This document shows positions 1 through 10,965 of a DNA stretch of 64,000 nucleotides, piece by piece. Source of the DNA: Lactifluus volemus (Eukaryota; Basidiomycota; Agaricomycetes; Russulales; Russulaceae); contig WTXI01000173.1 in NCBI GenBank assembly GCA_022376515.1, forward strand, positions 1-64,000, written 5' to 3'. The position numbers and the translations under genes were made by a program. The notes beneath the pieces are model-generated. The model had not been told where the DNA came from and made no database searches. It was given only the letters and a program-made list of their open reading frames with translations. The stretch's first letter is position 1. The number at the start of each line of letters is the position of its first letter.

Positions 1-841
1 TCTCTCACCTTCGATCTCACACCGGGAGAAACCCTTTACCTGCGAGCTTCCTGGTACGTCTCAACTCTTTTCCTCCCCAAAAACTTATACCCGCCATAAT
101 ATGCCTGACCGCCTAGATATACAGAGTGCGATAAATCATTCACCCGCTCGGACGCTCTAGCGAAACACATGCGTCTCCAACACAACGTCGAAGCCGGCGC
201 ACCCGGCCGTGGTGGTAACCGTAAACGAAAGCGTGGCGACCGTGAGGAGCCCTCCCGTCCAACTGCTGCCTCCGCCGCATCAGACCCGACTGGTTTTAGC
301 ATCTTCAAAGTTGAACCCAATACACCATCCGAGTTGCGCATCCCCTCGGAGGCCGGCGTACCCCCGGCGCAGATGACTATTTCGCCACAGGCCGCTCGCC
401 CAGTCCAAGTGACGAGGGTCTTCCATCCTATCTCGCCCAGGACATCGACCCTGCAACGGGTCTGATCCGTGGGCGTCCCCCAGCAATGGTCAAATACCTC
501 GTAACGAAGGCCAAATACTATTTTGCGATCGAACAACATTCCAGCCTTCTAGAAGAGCTCCGTGTACTCCGGGCAGAAGAGTCTGCCTTGCGCCGGGGAA
601 AGGACGAAGCGCTCGACTCCGTTATGAAGTCGGAATTTGGGTGAGTCATTCATCTTCCATTTCGTACAATTTTTGGTTTTGTTTTTCGTTCTAGTGGAAT
701 TTGTGGGCTGACAGGGCATTTTTCGGGGTGACGTGTAGGCCAGCGGTTGAGCCGCTGTTATCAACTGCCGGCGGTCCATCCCCTCAACATGCCAGATCGT
801 ACAGCCCAGAAGGGCATGCTCCGCCTGAAACACATCAATGA
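1..841 (+). CDS. C2H2 zinc-finger protein, 3' part, two apparent frameshifts
   Basis: Probable nuclear DNA-binding protein; its 5' part lies outside the window. Exons read as <1..53, 125..640 and 715..841 with GT-AG introns of 71 and 74 nt. Positions 6-23 encode HLRSHT, the end of one finger and linker. Exon 2 opens with CDKSFTRSDALAKHMRLQH, so the second finger is C-x4-C-x12-H-x4-H with its first Cys in exon 1. A basic stretch (RKRKR) follows, then an acidic/Ser-rich part and a helical charged region before the stop at 839-841. Odd point: the finger linker is only in frame if one G is added to the GGG at 24-26, and the downstream part only if one C is added to CCCCC at 361-365. Both are homopolymers, so this is either a consensus error or a decayed gene. 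The family role (transcription factor) is known for C2H2 proteins; the specific target is unknown. Confidence 0.72.
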
Positions 842-3288
842 AGTTTAGTGGGCACGTAGACGACCTATATCTGTGCGAGGCTGTGTCGTTAATCAGGGGC
901 TGCTATCTGAGGGATTTATATCTATTGTCTGGACCCCCGCTTACTTGGAGCAGGCTTCATTTCATTAGCACAGCCTGGTTCAAAAAGAGAAAAAAGTCTC
1001 CGCTACCCTTGTCGCCGTTGCATCAAACCTTCGATTATTCGATCCGGCTGTACTGAAACGTCAATTGTCTTTTTCCGGATGTCAATCCTAACCAGTTCTT
1101 TTCCCGTTTCTGTATAAAGTCCCACAATGATTTTGGCCACATTCTCGGTCACCGCACCGCAACAAGTGTGAGAACTTTCTCTTTGGGCTTCCGCGAATGA
1201 ATATCGGTTAGTTGTTTTTGTGTGCGGTAAGTTACAAAACGTTAGCCAACACGCGTTTTGCCTCGCCCTCCCCACCAACTAGTACTATTACATTCCCATT
1301 CCCATGCACGTGGTGGATCCGGGTATGATAATCGTACGTGATTAAACCCGTTAGTCCACCATCACCCTTGTCCTGATGTTTTTGCGGTCCTCAGGGCTGT
1401 TCTCCTCTCGTAAACGCGTCGTCAGCGGGCTCCTATCCCCCACCCCCAATCTAATCAAGGCTTGCTCTCACAGTCTACCTCAGATACTCGGAAAAAACTT
1501 TGGACTTTTCAATTGGGGGGCATATCACGGTTGTTCCCACGAGTGGTTCGGGATGCCGAACGCACGCGCCCCACCTCACGTACTGTACGGGGCAACGTGC
1601 CCAGCGCACGCACGCCAAACCCATCAAACGACTTAGACCTAAATAGGAAATCGGTGGATTGATGACAGTCCCGTGCTGTAACTAGGTCTCCATCCTGGCA
1701 AAAGGATATTTGAGCCCCAGCTTTATAAAAAAAAATGCATGCGACGCGACTCATTGCTCCTTCCAGGTTTACCACACTACGACGTAATCATTGCGTACCG
1801 CCACAAATAAACGCTATATCATCTGGTCAACCAGCAAAACTCAGTTACTTGTACCTCACAGAGAGAGGCAACCTCCTCGAAGATGACTCACCACGTTGGT
1901 ATGCTTGCAATACGACACAGCTAGACTTTTAGCCACAGCCTCCACTCTCGTTCCTAAGTTTCCTTCCATTCCAGAACAAGTTCCGAGTTACGCAGCACCG
2001 TAAAGGGCACCGACGACGACGCCAGAGGCATTTGTGCACTTTCCAAGTCACCCGACGGCACCTTCAGATACCATCGTGACCGGCTGTTTGCTATTTCCTC
2101 ACCGCGCCGCCCATATAAAAGCGGTCAATGTACACACTCTCTTATCCTTTTTTTTTTCGACAGCGTCCTCTTCTCCTCGTCCCACGCGTAGCTCGCAGCT
2201 CAGTCCCTTGTACCTCCCACCGATGCTCAGGTTCGGGAATGCGGCGGCAGTAGCGGCAACAGGGTATCAGACTCCCTCTGCATTCCATCTACCTCCCATA
2301 TGATTCAGCCCATACCGCTCGACGACTAGGAGAAATACCTCAGGAAAGATTAAAACCCAGTAAATGCGTCCCGCCGCTCACGCTGTGCAGGTGGCCATGG
2401 TCGCCGGTTCGTGTATCAAACGTCGCAGGATCCGAATTGACGTGCGAAAATGTCGCACCCCGTCTTCGGTTATTTTCTATCTTTTCTCTTATTATGCATG
2501 ACCAGGCCTGGCGTGGCACAGCCACGGGTGAGGAGGTCGGTAGCGAATTCTGAGCAGAACAACTGAGAGTGACTTGAAAGCTGATCCCAGTCTCCTACGT
2601 GCCCAGTGGTCCCGACTTTCGTTTGAACTCTGACTGAACGTCTGTGCTAGGGAATTTTTAGCGGTTTGGGAGGATATGCTGGAGGAGGCCAAGGACAACT
2701 CGGATCGAGCGCAGGAGCCTGAGTCCCGAAGATGGGACAGCCATCGTCATAGGCAACCCCGAGGGTGGCCCCGGCGTGGATAACGACCGCTCCCCGCTGG
2801 GGGCGATCGCCCACAGCCATCAACTACGATACGATTTCATGTTTCACACCAGACCCTTTTTAATATAGCTTACTTGGTCGTTTTCATGCAGATGACAAAA
2901 GTCTCACCTTACGCGCGGATCGAGCGGCCATCCTGGGCTGCAACAGAGTCAAGGACTCTGGTTTCGTTGTTATACCAATCATTGGACATCGTAATTAGTG
3001 AGCTACATTAGTAGATCAGCTAAATACGTTGAATAAACCACTGTATAGGCATTCGATTCCCCATTCCCGTGTGATCTCCTCTCAACTCCCTGTCTGATCG
3101 AGGTCTAGATATCCCATCAAAGCATCTGTATGGAACATTTATTACCCCATATATAGAAGAGATGTCTTTTATTATAAGCTCTGCTTGATGTGTTGTGCAA
3201 ATGCTCATCGTAGTCTCAACTTGACTCGTGACTCTGGCTCCAAGTCGAAGCACACTGCTCTCCATTTGGGCAGATCCAAAAAGATCTT
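842..3288. other. Intergenic, no confident gene
   Basis: No reading frame here gives a recognisable protein. A good TATA box at 2114-2120 is followed by a CT-rich tract and an ATG at 2223, but that frame closes after 26 codons and no convincing second exon was found. Near 2651-2870 there is codon-like sequence behind a plausible 3' splice site (2642-2650) that switches frame near 2735; it may be a gene remnant. Confidence 0.5.
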
Positions 3289-3369
3289 TTTTCGGACTGG
3301 GATTGAACCAGAAAACTTGGGATGTTTCTGTTTTATAGTCCCATGCTCTTCCAGTTGAGCTACCGAAGG
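3289..3369 (-). pseudogene. tRNA-Tyr-like pseudogene, anticodon AUA
   Basis: Reverse-strand sequence starts CCTTCGGTAGCTC and carries a D arm, the anticodon stem TGGGA/TCCCA with loop CTATA, a short intron and a T arm with TTCAATC. The 3' acceptor arm reads CCGAAAA and fails to pair at its last two positions with the 5' CCTTCGG. The downstream flank (CCATTTGGGCAGA) is shared with the copy at 3613-3699, so tRNA and flank were duplicated together. Probably non-functional. Confidence 0.65.
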
Positions 3370-3612
3370 CTATTAACTGCCTGTGGCCCGCCGGGCTATG
3401 TGTAAGAAGTACAGTATCTTGTACTACAATCTACACCCGACGGTGACTGACACTACTTGGGAAGCCATGTCTATCAAAATCTGATTGCAGCGAGTTTGAA
3501 CGGGAGAAGAGTAGCCGACAAAAGTGAATGCGGTTTTGCTCAATCAGTTCAAGTTATCAACAAAACAAAATGACTGCAATCCATTTGGGCAGACTCGGAG
3601 AGAAAACAATTT

Positions 3613-3699
3613 CCTTTGGACTGGAATCGAACCAGCAACCTTGGGATGTCACAGATGTCCAGTTATAGTCCCATGCTCCTCCAGTTGAGCTACCAAAGG
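3613..3699 (-). tRNA. tRNA-Tyr-like gene with anticodon AUA and 15-nt intron
   Basis: On the minus strand the acceptor arms CCTTTGG and CCAAAGG pair perfectly. The D arm is GCTC/GAGC, the anticodon stem TGGGA/TCCCA and the T stem GCTGG/CCAGT with loop TTCGATT. C1-G72 and the intron just 3' of the anticodon are hallmarks of eukaryotic tRNA-Tyr. The anticodon reads A34-T35-A36 instead of the usual GTA. Intron boundaries (about 15 nt) follow from a seven-base loop. Whether it is charged and used cannot be told from sequence. Confidence 0.72.
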
Positions 3700-3954
3700 T
3701 TGATTCCAATACAGTGGTAATGAAATATGTGTCATAAAAGTTACCCTTCTCGAAAAGCCATGAAGTCTTTGAAAGAAATATGGAATATTAAAATGTGCCC
3801 ATTATTGAGTCCTAAATGCAGCAAACTTGAATGGGGGGAAGAGTAGGAAACAAAAGGGTGGTGACGATGGTCGATAAGCCATTCGAACTCGGTGGAGCCT
3901 GAGGCTGACTGACAGCAGTTATCGAGACAGGTTGAAATACAGAGAATTCTTTTC

Positions 3955-4043
3955 CCTTTGGACTGTAATTGAACCAGAAACCTTGGGATATCACAGATCT
4001 TCTGTTTTATAGTCCCATGCTCTTCCAGCTGAGCGCGGTGACA
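3955..4043 (-). pseudogene. tRNA-Tyr-like pseudogene, anticodon AUA
   Basis: Third copy of the unit. The anticodon arm, intron, T arm and 3' acceptor (CCAAAGG) resemble the middle copy. The 5' acceptor has been replaced by unrelated sequence directly before the D stem at 4031-4034, so the cloverleaf cannot close. The same AUA anticodon is kept. Confidence 0.6.
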
Positions 4044-4228
4044 CGAGTGATGACTTCAAGTTGTAGGTTTGACACGTGACTCACATAAAAGGTCGACTTG
4101 GAGGGCGTCGACCTTTGGCGTCGACGAGCTCCCTCTCATTCCACAATCAAAGCCTTATACAATTGCCTATCCAAACAAAGTGTGTGCCACGAGGCCGGCT
4201 CAGGTTGCAAATCTATTTGTGAATCACG

Positions 4229-4468
4229 ATGCTCGATTTCTCACTGTTCGATGACGTTCTCGATGACACTGTTGAGTTCAAGTTGGAGACCAACGCAGGT
4301 GATGTAGTTATTGCGATGGAAGGAGTGGCGAACCCAGAAGGTACGCTCGACGTTTTTAGCGTGAATGGAGCATGTGACGAGGACCGCATCGCCGAGCTGC
4401 TCGATGACGTGGCGCGGGTCCGCCGCCGCCTTGCACAAGAAACGGCTGACACAGGTGTGGTGGTATAG
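4229..4468 (+). CDS. Hypothetical small acidic protein
   Basis: An open frame of 79 codons with an acidic N-terminus (LFDDVLDD) and a C-terminal helix rich in Glu, Asp and Arg (DEDRIAELLDDVARVRRRL). No signal peptide, membrane segment or known motif is visible. An opposite-strand frame also stays open across most of it, so coding status is uncertain. It may be the first exon of the frame at 4482-4960, but no splice pair joins them cleanly. I do not recognise it. Confidence 0.3.
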   Translation: MLDFSLFDDVLDDTVEFKLETNAGDVVIAMEGVANPEGTLDVFSVNGACDEDRIAELLDDVARVRRRLAQETADTGVVV

Positions 4469-4481
4469 TTGACGTTGGTCC

Positions 4482-4960
4482 ATGACCGTCATAGGCAACT
4501 TTGCAAGTTGCCACGCTACCGCCAATCCCGCATTGGAGATTTCGGGCCAGTATGTGATACAAGGCATGGCAGACCTCTACACTGCCGGTGCTTTCCGAGT
4601 CGGTAACTCATCTTTTTACTCGCGGGAGAGGTCTCCACATCTCGTGGTAGCATCCGGAGATTTGAATACATTTTAGAGAGACAGACGTCTCTCGTGCGAA
4701 CTAACACGCCTACGATTCCCTTCAGAATTGCGCAGCTTCCCGGAGAGGCTTTGGAACCGGGGCTCACATTGAACTATGACTGCCAGAGGTACCTCGAAGG
4801 AATCTATCTGGATATCTCCCAAGATTATCTCACTGGAATTTCCACGAAGTTTACAACAGGGAATTCAGACACAGTAGGCTGCACCTTTCTTCAACAAATG
4901 TTTCGCAACGGATGGGTGCTCTCTGCCGGACAGCCCCTCCCACCTGAGTCTGTCTTTTAA
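4482..4960 (+). CDS. Hypothetical protein, possibly two exons
   Basis: Two open frames: 4482-4676 and a second running to the stop at 4958-4960. The second follows a typical basidiomycete intron end (CTAAC at about 4702 and TTCAG before 4726) and encodes a soluble stretch with alternating hydrophobic residues (LTLNYDCQRYLEGIYLDIS), which suggests a beta-rich fold. No donor in the first frame matches the phase required by that acceptor, so the gene is either misread here or broken. No family recognised. Confidence 0.33.
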
Positions 4961-6688
4961 GCTGCGCTGTATCTTGACGACACCTCATGCCCTCTGTGTT
5001 ACCACGAAGCTGACTTGTGTCATTGATCGACCCTGTCCATTGACACCAGCCGCCAGACTGCGCACGACCATTGTTTCCTGGCCATGCATCAATGCTCTTT
5101 CTCTTCGTGGCCGCTTGCATTCAAGCGAGGACAAGATGTTCCTGGGCGAGTTTTAGGCATGTGCATGACGCATTGGGGAGTGACACCATCAATATTTTTT
5201 TTGAACCTGATCTGCCATTTTTCAGGCTGTTAGTCCCCCTTTTCGGAATCCAGGTCCGAATCCCTCCTCCGCCAGTGAGCTTCGGGGACGGAAGCAAACA
5301 AAAAAAAGGGCCCACTTCTCTGAACCCAAATTTCTCAAACCGTACGAGGACTCCCGTTGCCGTCACTCACTTCGCTTTTTCTGCTTCTCGAAAATGAATA
5401 AGCAGTAGACGAAAGAACTAGATATGAAAAAAAAAAAAAAGCCGGATAAAACATCTAGTCCAACGCCACGGCAACAGGGCCCCGATATGTGCCGCTCTCT
5501 AAATGAGTTTTGCTGAAAGGCTTTAGGAATCAGATCACAGAAAACAACTTTTGACAATTATTGCGAAGACCCAAACGCCGCCAGATGCCCGGAATGCCTT
5601 TGCTATAAGATGTTGCGTAGTAACGTAATAGTAAGTTAATCGATTGATGCACAGAAACATCGCTCTGACTTCTATGGAACTAGCGATCACTTCCCGTGGA
5701 AGAGAGTTGAGCTGGTATTGGATACTTGATAGTAACTAAATGCAGAGCGAATCATGAACACGAAGTGGCGTTGTTTCAGGGTGCTTACCAACGTTAGGTC
5801 ACCCTCGCAAATAGAGTTGTGGGATTGAGATGATGACCAGTGTTATTAGAGCGCGCCGCTGGTGAATTCATAAAGTAAGTTATCCATTGCGCTTCCGCAG
5901 TAGTCGACTCTCTGTGGCACTGCCAGTGCTCGGCTACGCCGCGGGTTCGACGTGTAAGTTACTACCAGTTGACATCTTCCTGGTCAGCACTATTTTCTGG
6001 AAGTAAAATCAAGTGACTAACGCGAATTCTCTATGATTCGTTGCCCCATGTAGTCATCGATGAAGTCTCCTTTTGTAATTCTCCATGCACTAACCATTTG
6101 ACTTGGAGTCATGATTCCCGCCGTCACCAAAAGAACACAACGACAGCGGCAGCCGTGAGCCACCACCCGTAGAGCAACTCCCAGAAAAGGATGAACACGA
6201 GCCTACGTGATTGCCTTTCCCCCGCGTCGCAATGATGGCAAATTGAGGTAAGTTATTAATTGAATAATACCGTTTAGCGCTTCGCATGTCGAATAAAAGC
6301 CTGACGCCACATCAAAGGACTTATTAGCTTCCGACGGCGTCGACGGTACTGTCCTAAACTGTCGAAAGGCCTCTCAACTAATGGAAGTCCACCAAGCTCC
6401 ACGGACAGGGTGAAATACAGTAACAGGGTTTCGAATTAGACGAGTTTGGTCTGTTTCTAACCGACTGAATCAACCTTCGTCACTGACAGCGGCGGTGAGA
6501 CAGTATCTGATGTTATTGATGCCCTCTACCGACAGGAATGACCAACTTGACTCACCTCTTCCTAATTTATTGGGATAGTCATGGCTTCGCCACCCCAGAA
6601 CGGGACCGAGTCACTGTATACAGCAGCTGTGTTGAGACCTTTGACGAACATCAAGGATTTGGGCCTCAAAAATCTCGGTAAATCTCTG
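4961..6688. other. Intergenic, no gene seen
   Basis: No coding signal. Contains an A-run at 5427-5440 and otherwise unremarkable sequence leading to the promoter of the first CPL1-like gene. Confidence 0.5.
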
Positions 6689-6696
6689 TATATAAG
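6689..6696 (+). promoter_or_regulatory. TATA box of CPL1-like copy 1
   Basis: TATATAAG about 97 nt before the ATG at 6793, in the same relative place as in the main array. Confidence 0.55.
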
Positions 6697-6792
6697 GCCG
6701 GGTTAATGTGCTCGTTGGGGTCATCTTGACTCGGATTTCCCAGTACAATCTTTTTTGGCTCGAGTCAAGGACCTACTGATTCAATTCGTGGT

Positions 6793-7843
6793 ATGACCCT
6801 CTTCAAGCTCCTTTCTCTCCTCACCCTGCTCTTCGGAGCCACCGCGTCTTCCCTTAATGCGCGCGACCCAGCACTACACCCTCTAGATGTCCGCCAAGCT
6901 GGAGGCAACCAGTGCGCAAACATCGAAGTTAGTCTCCTGGACTATGGTATCGATGCCGAAATAAGTGGGTCAATTTCACCCGGTATATCAAGTATTGCTG
7001 TTCCTGACCAAGTATCTCAGCTACCTGTCTTTGTCTGTCAGACGTTCCGGTTTCATTTACACTGACCCAGACGCCTCTGCGGCGATCGCAACTCTCGGGG
7101 CGACAGAGGTCACCGATATTTTGAACAGCTACGTACGTGAACAAACAGCGGTGCTTCAAGCATTTACCTAACTTGAGTCAAACCTCAGATCATCTTTGCT
7201 GCCACGTTAAACGATTGCGTGTACCCGGAGTATGCTACTCCCAACTGCATTAATCAAGACCCATGCGGGTTTTTGTGCCCTGACGAGTTCACACCCTACC
7301 CGCCAAGCAACCCGACGTCGTGCGTCTGCCCGGCACCCTCGGTTCTCTGCAACGGCCAGTGTGTAGCAGCTGGGTTATGTCCCTCAAGCGTTCCGCCAGG
7401 GAAGAAGCGATGGCTTGGCAGCGGTATCTGTTCCGAGATGGGTCCTGAATGGGCTGCATGCGGTGTCTTTGGCGGCAGTGCCCGTTCGTGGGAGTGTATC
7501 AATACGGCCCGCGATCTCGAAAGCTGTAAGTAATTTCCGAGAAAATTTTCTTGCGCATACAGATTGACACGGGTTTCGCCCTTATCCAGGTGGCGGGTGC
7601 ATGTTACCCCTGACACCTTATACTCCAATTGGAGAGGACTGTAGTTCTCTCCCCGGTGTTGCGGACGTTGCCTGTATCGCAGGTGAATGCGTCGTCCATC
7701 GCTGCCTCCCGGGATATGTTACCGCGCACGATGGAACCCATTGCGTCTCGGAGCACGGAAGGATTTCACAGCCTTCCGGGGACGAGAACGAAGTCGAGTC
7801 CGTGGTGTATGGACTCGAACATGTCCCTCTACAGAAATATTGA
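6793..7843 (+). CDS. CPL1-like secreted cysteine-rich protein, copy 1 (frameshifted)
   Basis: Exons by comparison with the other copies: 6793..6964, 7021..7132, 7189..7525, 7590..7843. The first 19 residues (MTLFKLLSLLTLLFGATAS) are a clear signal peptide. Exon 3 carries the cysteine-rich module and the KKRW site; exon 4 carries the CPL1 core (SCGGC, DC, AC, EC, RC, HC). Exon 2 is 112 nt where phase demands 110 or 113, so frame is lost near 7060 between the CLCLS motif and DPDASAAIATLG. No alternative donor or acceptor repairs this. All cysteines after that point are kept, so the break is either very young or a sequence error. Copy 1 diverges from both array subfamilies and shares features with copy 4 (a CVYPE/CQYPE start of the module and an IC rather than TC after the KRW site). 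Confidence 0.72.
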
Positions 7844-8721
7844 GCCATTCCTCCTTATGGATGGTAAATGTATGTACGAGCAGAGCAACGGACACTGGAC
7901 ACTATAACCAATCTAACTAGTACACTCTCTGAGGTTCAGATCCGTCTCTATACAGACACTCTGTTCGTTCTTACTCTCTGACTTGTCGGAGGACAATGTT
8001 GCCGAGAATGTTGCGGATCCGTACGGCGTAAGCAAGCGAAGAAGCCAGATTAGACGAAAATAAAGCCTGAGAAGGACTGGGGTGCCTGGTTTGCTAGCAT
8101 AATGCGTATGGTTATCACTGGCAGCCAGGGCGACTCGGACTCTGATATCTGCTTCAGCTAGAACTCCGATAATTACGTATCAAGTTACTAATGATTGATG
8201 ACCACGGTTGTACTTGAGAATTGCCTTGCGAGGTTTTGACCGTCTCCAATCATTAATCGCTGTGTATGTGGCCATTGATCATCGAAGAAAGAGAAAAGCC
8301 TGTGTCATCAATACATATGCGCATGCAACTTCAGGGAGCCGACGACATACCCCATCGCGATGCCAGTGCCCTACCCAGTTCAAATTACTTAATGATGCGT
8401 TTCACTTCAACGCCCTTTTCAGTGAACCGACGGAGGTGTCCACGGGCAAGTCAAAGTGAGTGAGGGTAAGTTGGGCAACAGAGAAGGGATAAGAGCATCT
8501 GCGAGCGAGAAGACTCGGAGGACAAGTACAATACGAGTCAAAGGGCAACGACGATGGGTGCGACTGATATGAGACAACGGGCAGTTGAGACACCGGTAGC
8601 GCAGACACGCTGGGCCTCAGGATAACGAAGCTCGAGACTTTAGAGGAGTTCGAGAAAAGTGGAAGTGGCGGCGATGCTTCGCTGGTCTCTTAGTACCCTC
8701 AAACTCAGAATGCTTCACATG
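7844..8721. other. Intergenic, no gene seen
   Basis: 3' flank of copy 1 (a GGACACTATAAC motif shared with the flanks of copies 3 and 4 is at 7893-7908) followed by sequence with no coding signal. Confidence 0.45.
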
Positions 8722-8900
8722 TCGCTCGTATTTTCCTCAGAGGAAATAAAAGTCAAAATAAATGGCCTAGATGTGACGTTAGGCACACAGAACATAGCTA
8801 AATCCAGGGCTGAAATGACAAAGGCCTCACTTTGTCATTTCAGCCTTGAACCGAGTTGAAGGACATGAGCAGAGTGATCACCGTACTACAGTGAGCAAAC
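8722..8900 (+). repeat. Interspersed repeat R, copy 1, with perfect hairpin
   Basis: About 180 bp shared with 15298-15486 and 20066-20231 (motifs GGAAATAAA, GACGTTAGGCACACA, GGACATGAGC). At its centre, 8808-8845, lies an inverted repeat with perfect 16-bp arms (GGCTGAAATGACAAAG) and a 6-nt loop. No coding capacity. Could be a short non-autonomous element or a hairpin RNA locus. Confidence 0.75.
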
Positions 8901-9299
8901 GCGAGGCAAACCAGAACCAAACGGTAAGTTGAGAGACACGATGCACATAGGAAAACCCAAAGGAGACAAAAAAACATGAGCGTGGCATGATGTCAGAGTG
9001 GGCGGGTCTATACCCGAGGTGCTTGTAAGAAAACCGAAGGCCGAGAGGACGGTAAGAATGGACAAGAACTTAGAGAAGGACAGAACGAGGCGAGCGAACT
9101 TGAAGTGAGGACGTGAATGGGTGAAACGAGGTGCACGAAACTCAGGGTCTAAGTTAAGTTACACATCATGATCGAACTCCCAATCACAAGACGAGCAAAA
9201 ACAAGCCGCCGTGGTTACAAGAACATACAGCGTCGATGATCGACTTTTCACTTTTCTCCACTTCATAATTAGGGAGCCTGTCACAAGGCAAAGTTCAAG
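8901..9299. other. Intergenic, no gene seen
   Basis: Purine-rich sequence with no open coding frame or repeat that I can recognise, up to the left end of the TIR element. Confidence 0.4.
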
Positions 9300-10965
9300 C
9301 ATCAGGAAAACGTCATATTTGCTTACGCTAATTAATGGTGCTTACTTTGCTTAATGGTCTTAATTACTGTCTTCTGCTTAATAAAAATTTTCTTTTTTTT
9401 GGCTTAAGCACGTTAAGCACATTAATCACATTAATCCACACTCAGCACAACTAAGCAAATTTTATTATGACCAATAATGAAAATTAAGCAAACTTTAATC
9501 ACACTAAGCAAACAAGTAGTTTAAGCAAACTAAGAGAATTTTAAGAGGCTTTTTAATCATGCTAAGCAAATGGAAGTAATTTATGTAATTTAATTAAAGT
9601 CCGAAAAATATGCAAAGTCATGAAAATTTCACTAAGTCGTTCCCGTGCACCGACCACGTGCATCTTTTGCTTGTTCTTATTTGCACGATGTTGATTTTCG
9701 TCCATCATTCTCGTGCTTCCCCTCTGTCCCCTCTATTGCCGTCGTCTCTGTGTTCGGCCCTCCGCTGTCGCCACCACGGTGGGCTCGCTGTCTGGCGCCG
9801 CCACAAGTCTCAATATTCTCCTTCTACCACCGTCTTCGTGGCCTCTGTCGCCACCGCTTGCCGCTTTGCGCCACCACACGTCTCAGCGTCCCCGCGTTCT
9901 CCTTGCCACCGCATTCCCCCCCCCTCTTTTTTTTTGACTTCCCCCGCACAAACGCGTCTCACTGTTACTTCCTCCCTCCTCTGCCTCTGCCTCTGCCTCT
10001 GCCTCTGCCTCTGCCTCTGCCTCTGCCTCTGCCTCTGCCTCTGCCTCTGCCTCCACCACGTTATCCTCTGCCTCCACCACGTTATCCTCTGCCTCCTGCG
10101 CCTGCGCCGCGTCCACGCCCTCGCCTCCATCGCATCCTCCTGGAACCACTGGGCTGCGAGGGGTCCACGGCGCACGCTGTCTGCGCCGCGCCTTCTGCGC
10201 CACCTCCTCGGTATGTTGTACGCTACCTCGCCCCAACGCTTCCTGACCGTTTTTTTTTTCGTTCGCCTCCACCTCTGCCTCTGCCTCCTCCTGTGCCGCT
10301 GCCTCCCCTGCCTGCACCCCCCTCCTGCGCCTCCTGCGCACTTCTGTCTCCTCCGCCGTCCCCTCCGCCGTCCCCGCACCTCCTGTGCGTCCCGCGCCTC
10401 CCGCGGCTTCTCCTGCCCCTCCCGCGGCATTTCCTGGGCTTCCCGCGCCCCGTGCCTCTTCCTTTGTCCCTCACCTCCTCCCGCGCCTCCCGCACTTCCC
10501 GCACCTCCCGCGCTCCCGCACCTCCTCCTGTGCCTCCCGCGCCTCCGCCTCCGCCGCCGCCTCCTCGTGGCCCTGCAGTCCCACCCCCCCAGGGCTAGTG
10601 CACCAAGGCCTGTAGATTACTAGTCTTAGATATTCATGTTGTAGTTTTACTCCAATATATAATTTTGATGCCTATAAAATTGTGTGATTGAAAATTTCAA
10701 ATTGTGATGAAAATTTCAAATTAGTTAAAAATGTGAAAGATGCTTAATGTTACTTAGATCTTGCTTAATTAGCTTAATTAAGCAGAATGCACTTAATTCA
10801 GCAAATGTGCTTAATTCAGCACAGGGGTGCGCTTACTGTGCTTAATCAAGGGTTGCTTAACTTGTGCTTAATTCTTCTTAATGCTTGCTTAACCTGCTTA
10901 ACGACGAAATTAAGCACACTAATCACACTTTAAGCACATTAAGCAAATATGACGTTTTCCTGATG
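9300..10965. mobile_element. Non-autonomous DNA transposon, 26-bp TIRs, TTAAGC-rich ends
   Basis: The ends are perfect inverted repeats of 26 bp, starting CATCAGGAAAACGTCATATT on each strand. Inside both ends are AT-rich zones of about 300 bp packed with TTAAGC/GCTTAA and TTAAGCA motifs, a dense array of subterminal transposase-type sites. The centre, 9700-10600, is by contrast very C-rich and includes a hexanucleotide satellite. No transposase is encoded; long frames in the centre are compositional artefacts. The target duplication is not clear (only AG on each side). Superfamily not assigned. Confidence 0.8.
9978..10052 (+). repeat. Hexanucleotide microsatellite (CTCTGC)n
   Basis: About 12 uninterrupted CTCTGC units, followed by two copies of a 21-bp unit containing CCACCACGTTATC (about 10045-10088). 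Lies inside the TIR element. Confidence 0.95.

Noticed and set aside
2223..2880. Possible small gene behind the TATA box at 2114
   Set aside because: Several splice options give short, mutually exclusive proteins and none resembles a known family; left as a note in the intergenic entry.
9978..10088. Regular short repeats resembling a CRISPR-like array
   Set aside because: Units are contiguous hexanucleotides without spacers; it is a microsatellite in a eukaryotic genome.
9610..10623. Long open frames (337, 317 and, on the other strand, 206 codons) in the C-rich region
   Set aside because: All frames are open because of extreme composition and a CTCTGC satellite inside a TIR element; the translations are Pro/Leu/Arg/Cys repeats with no domain.
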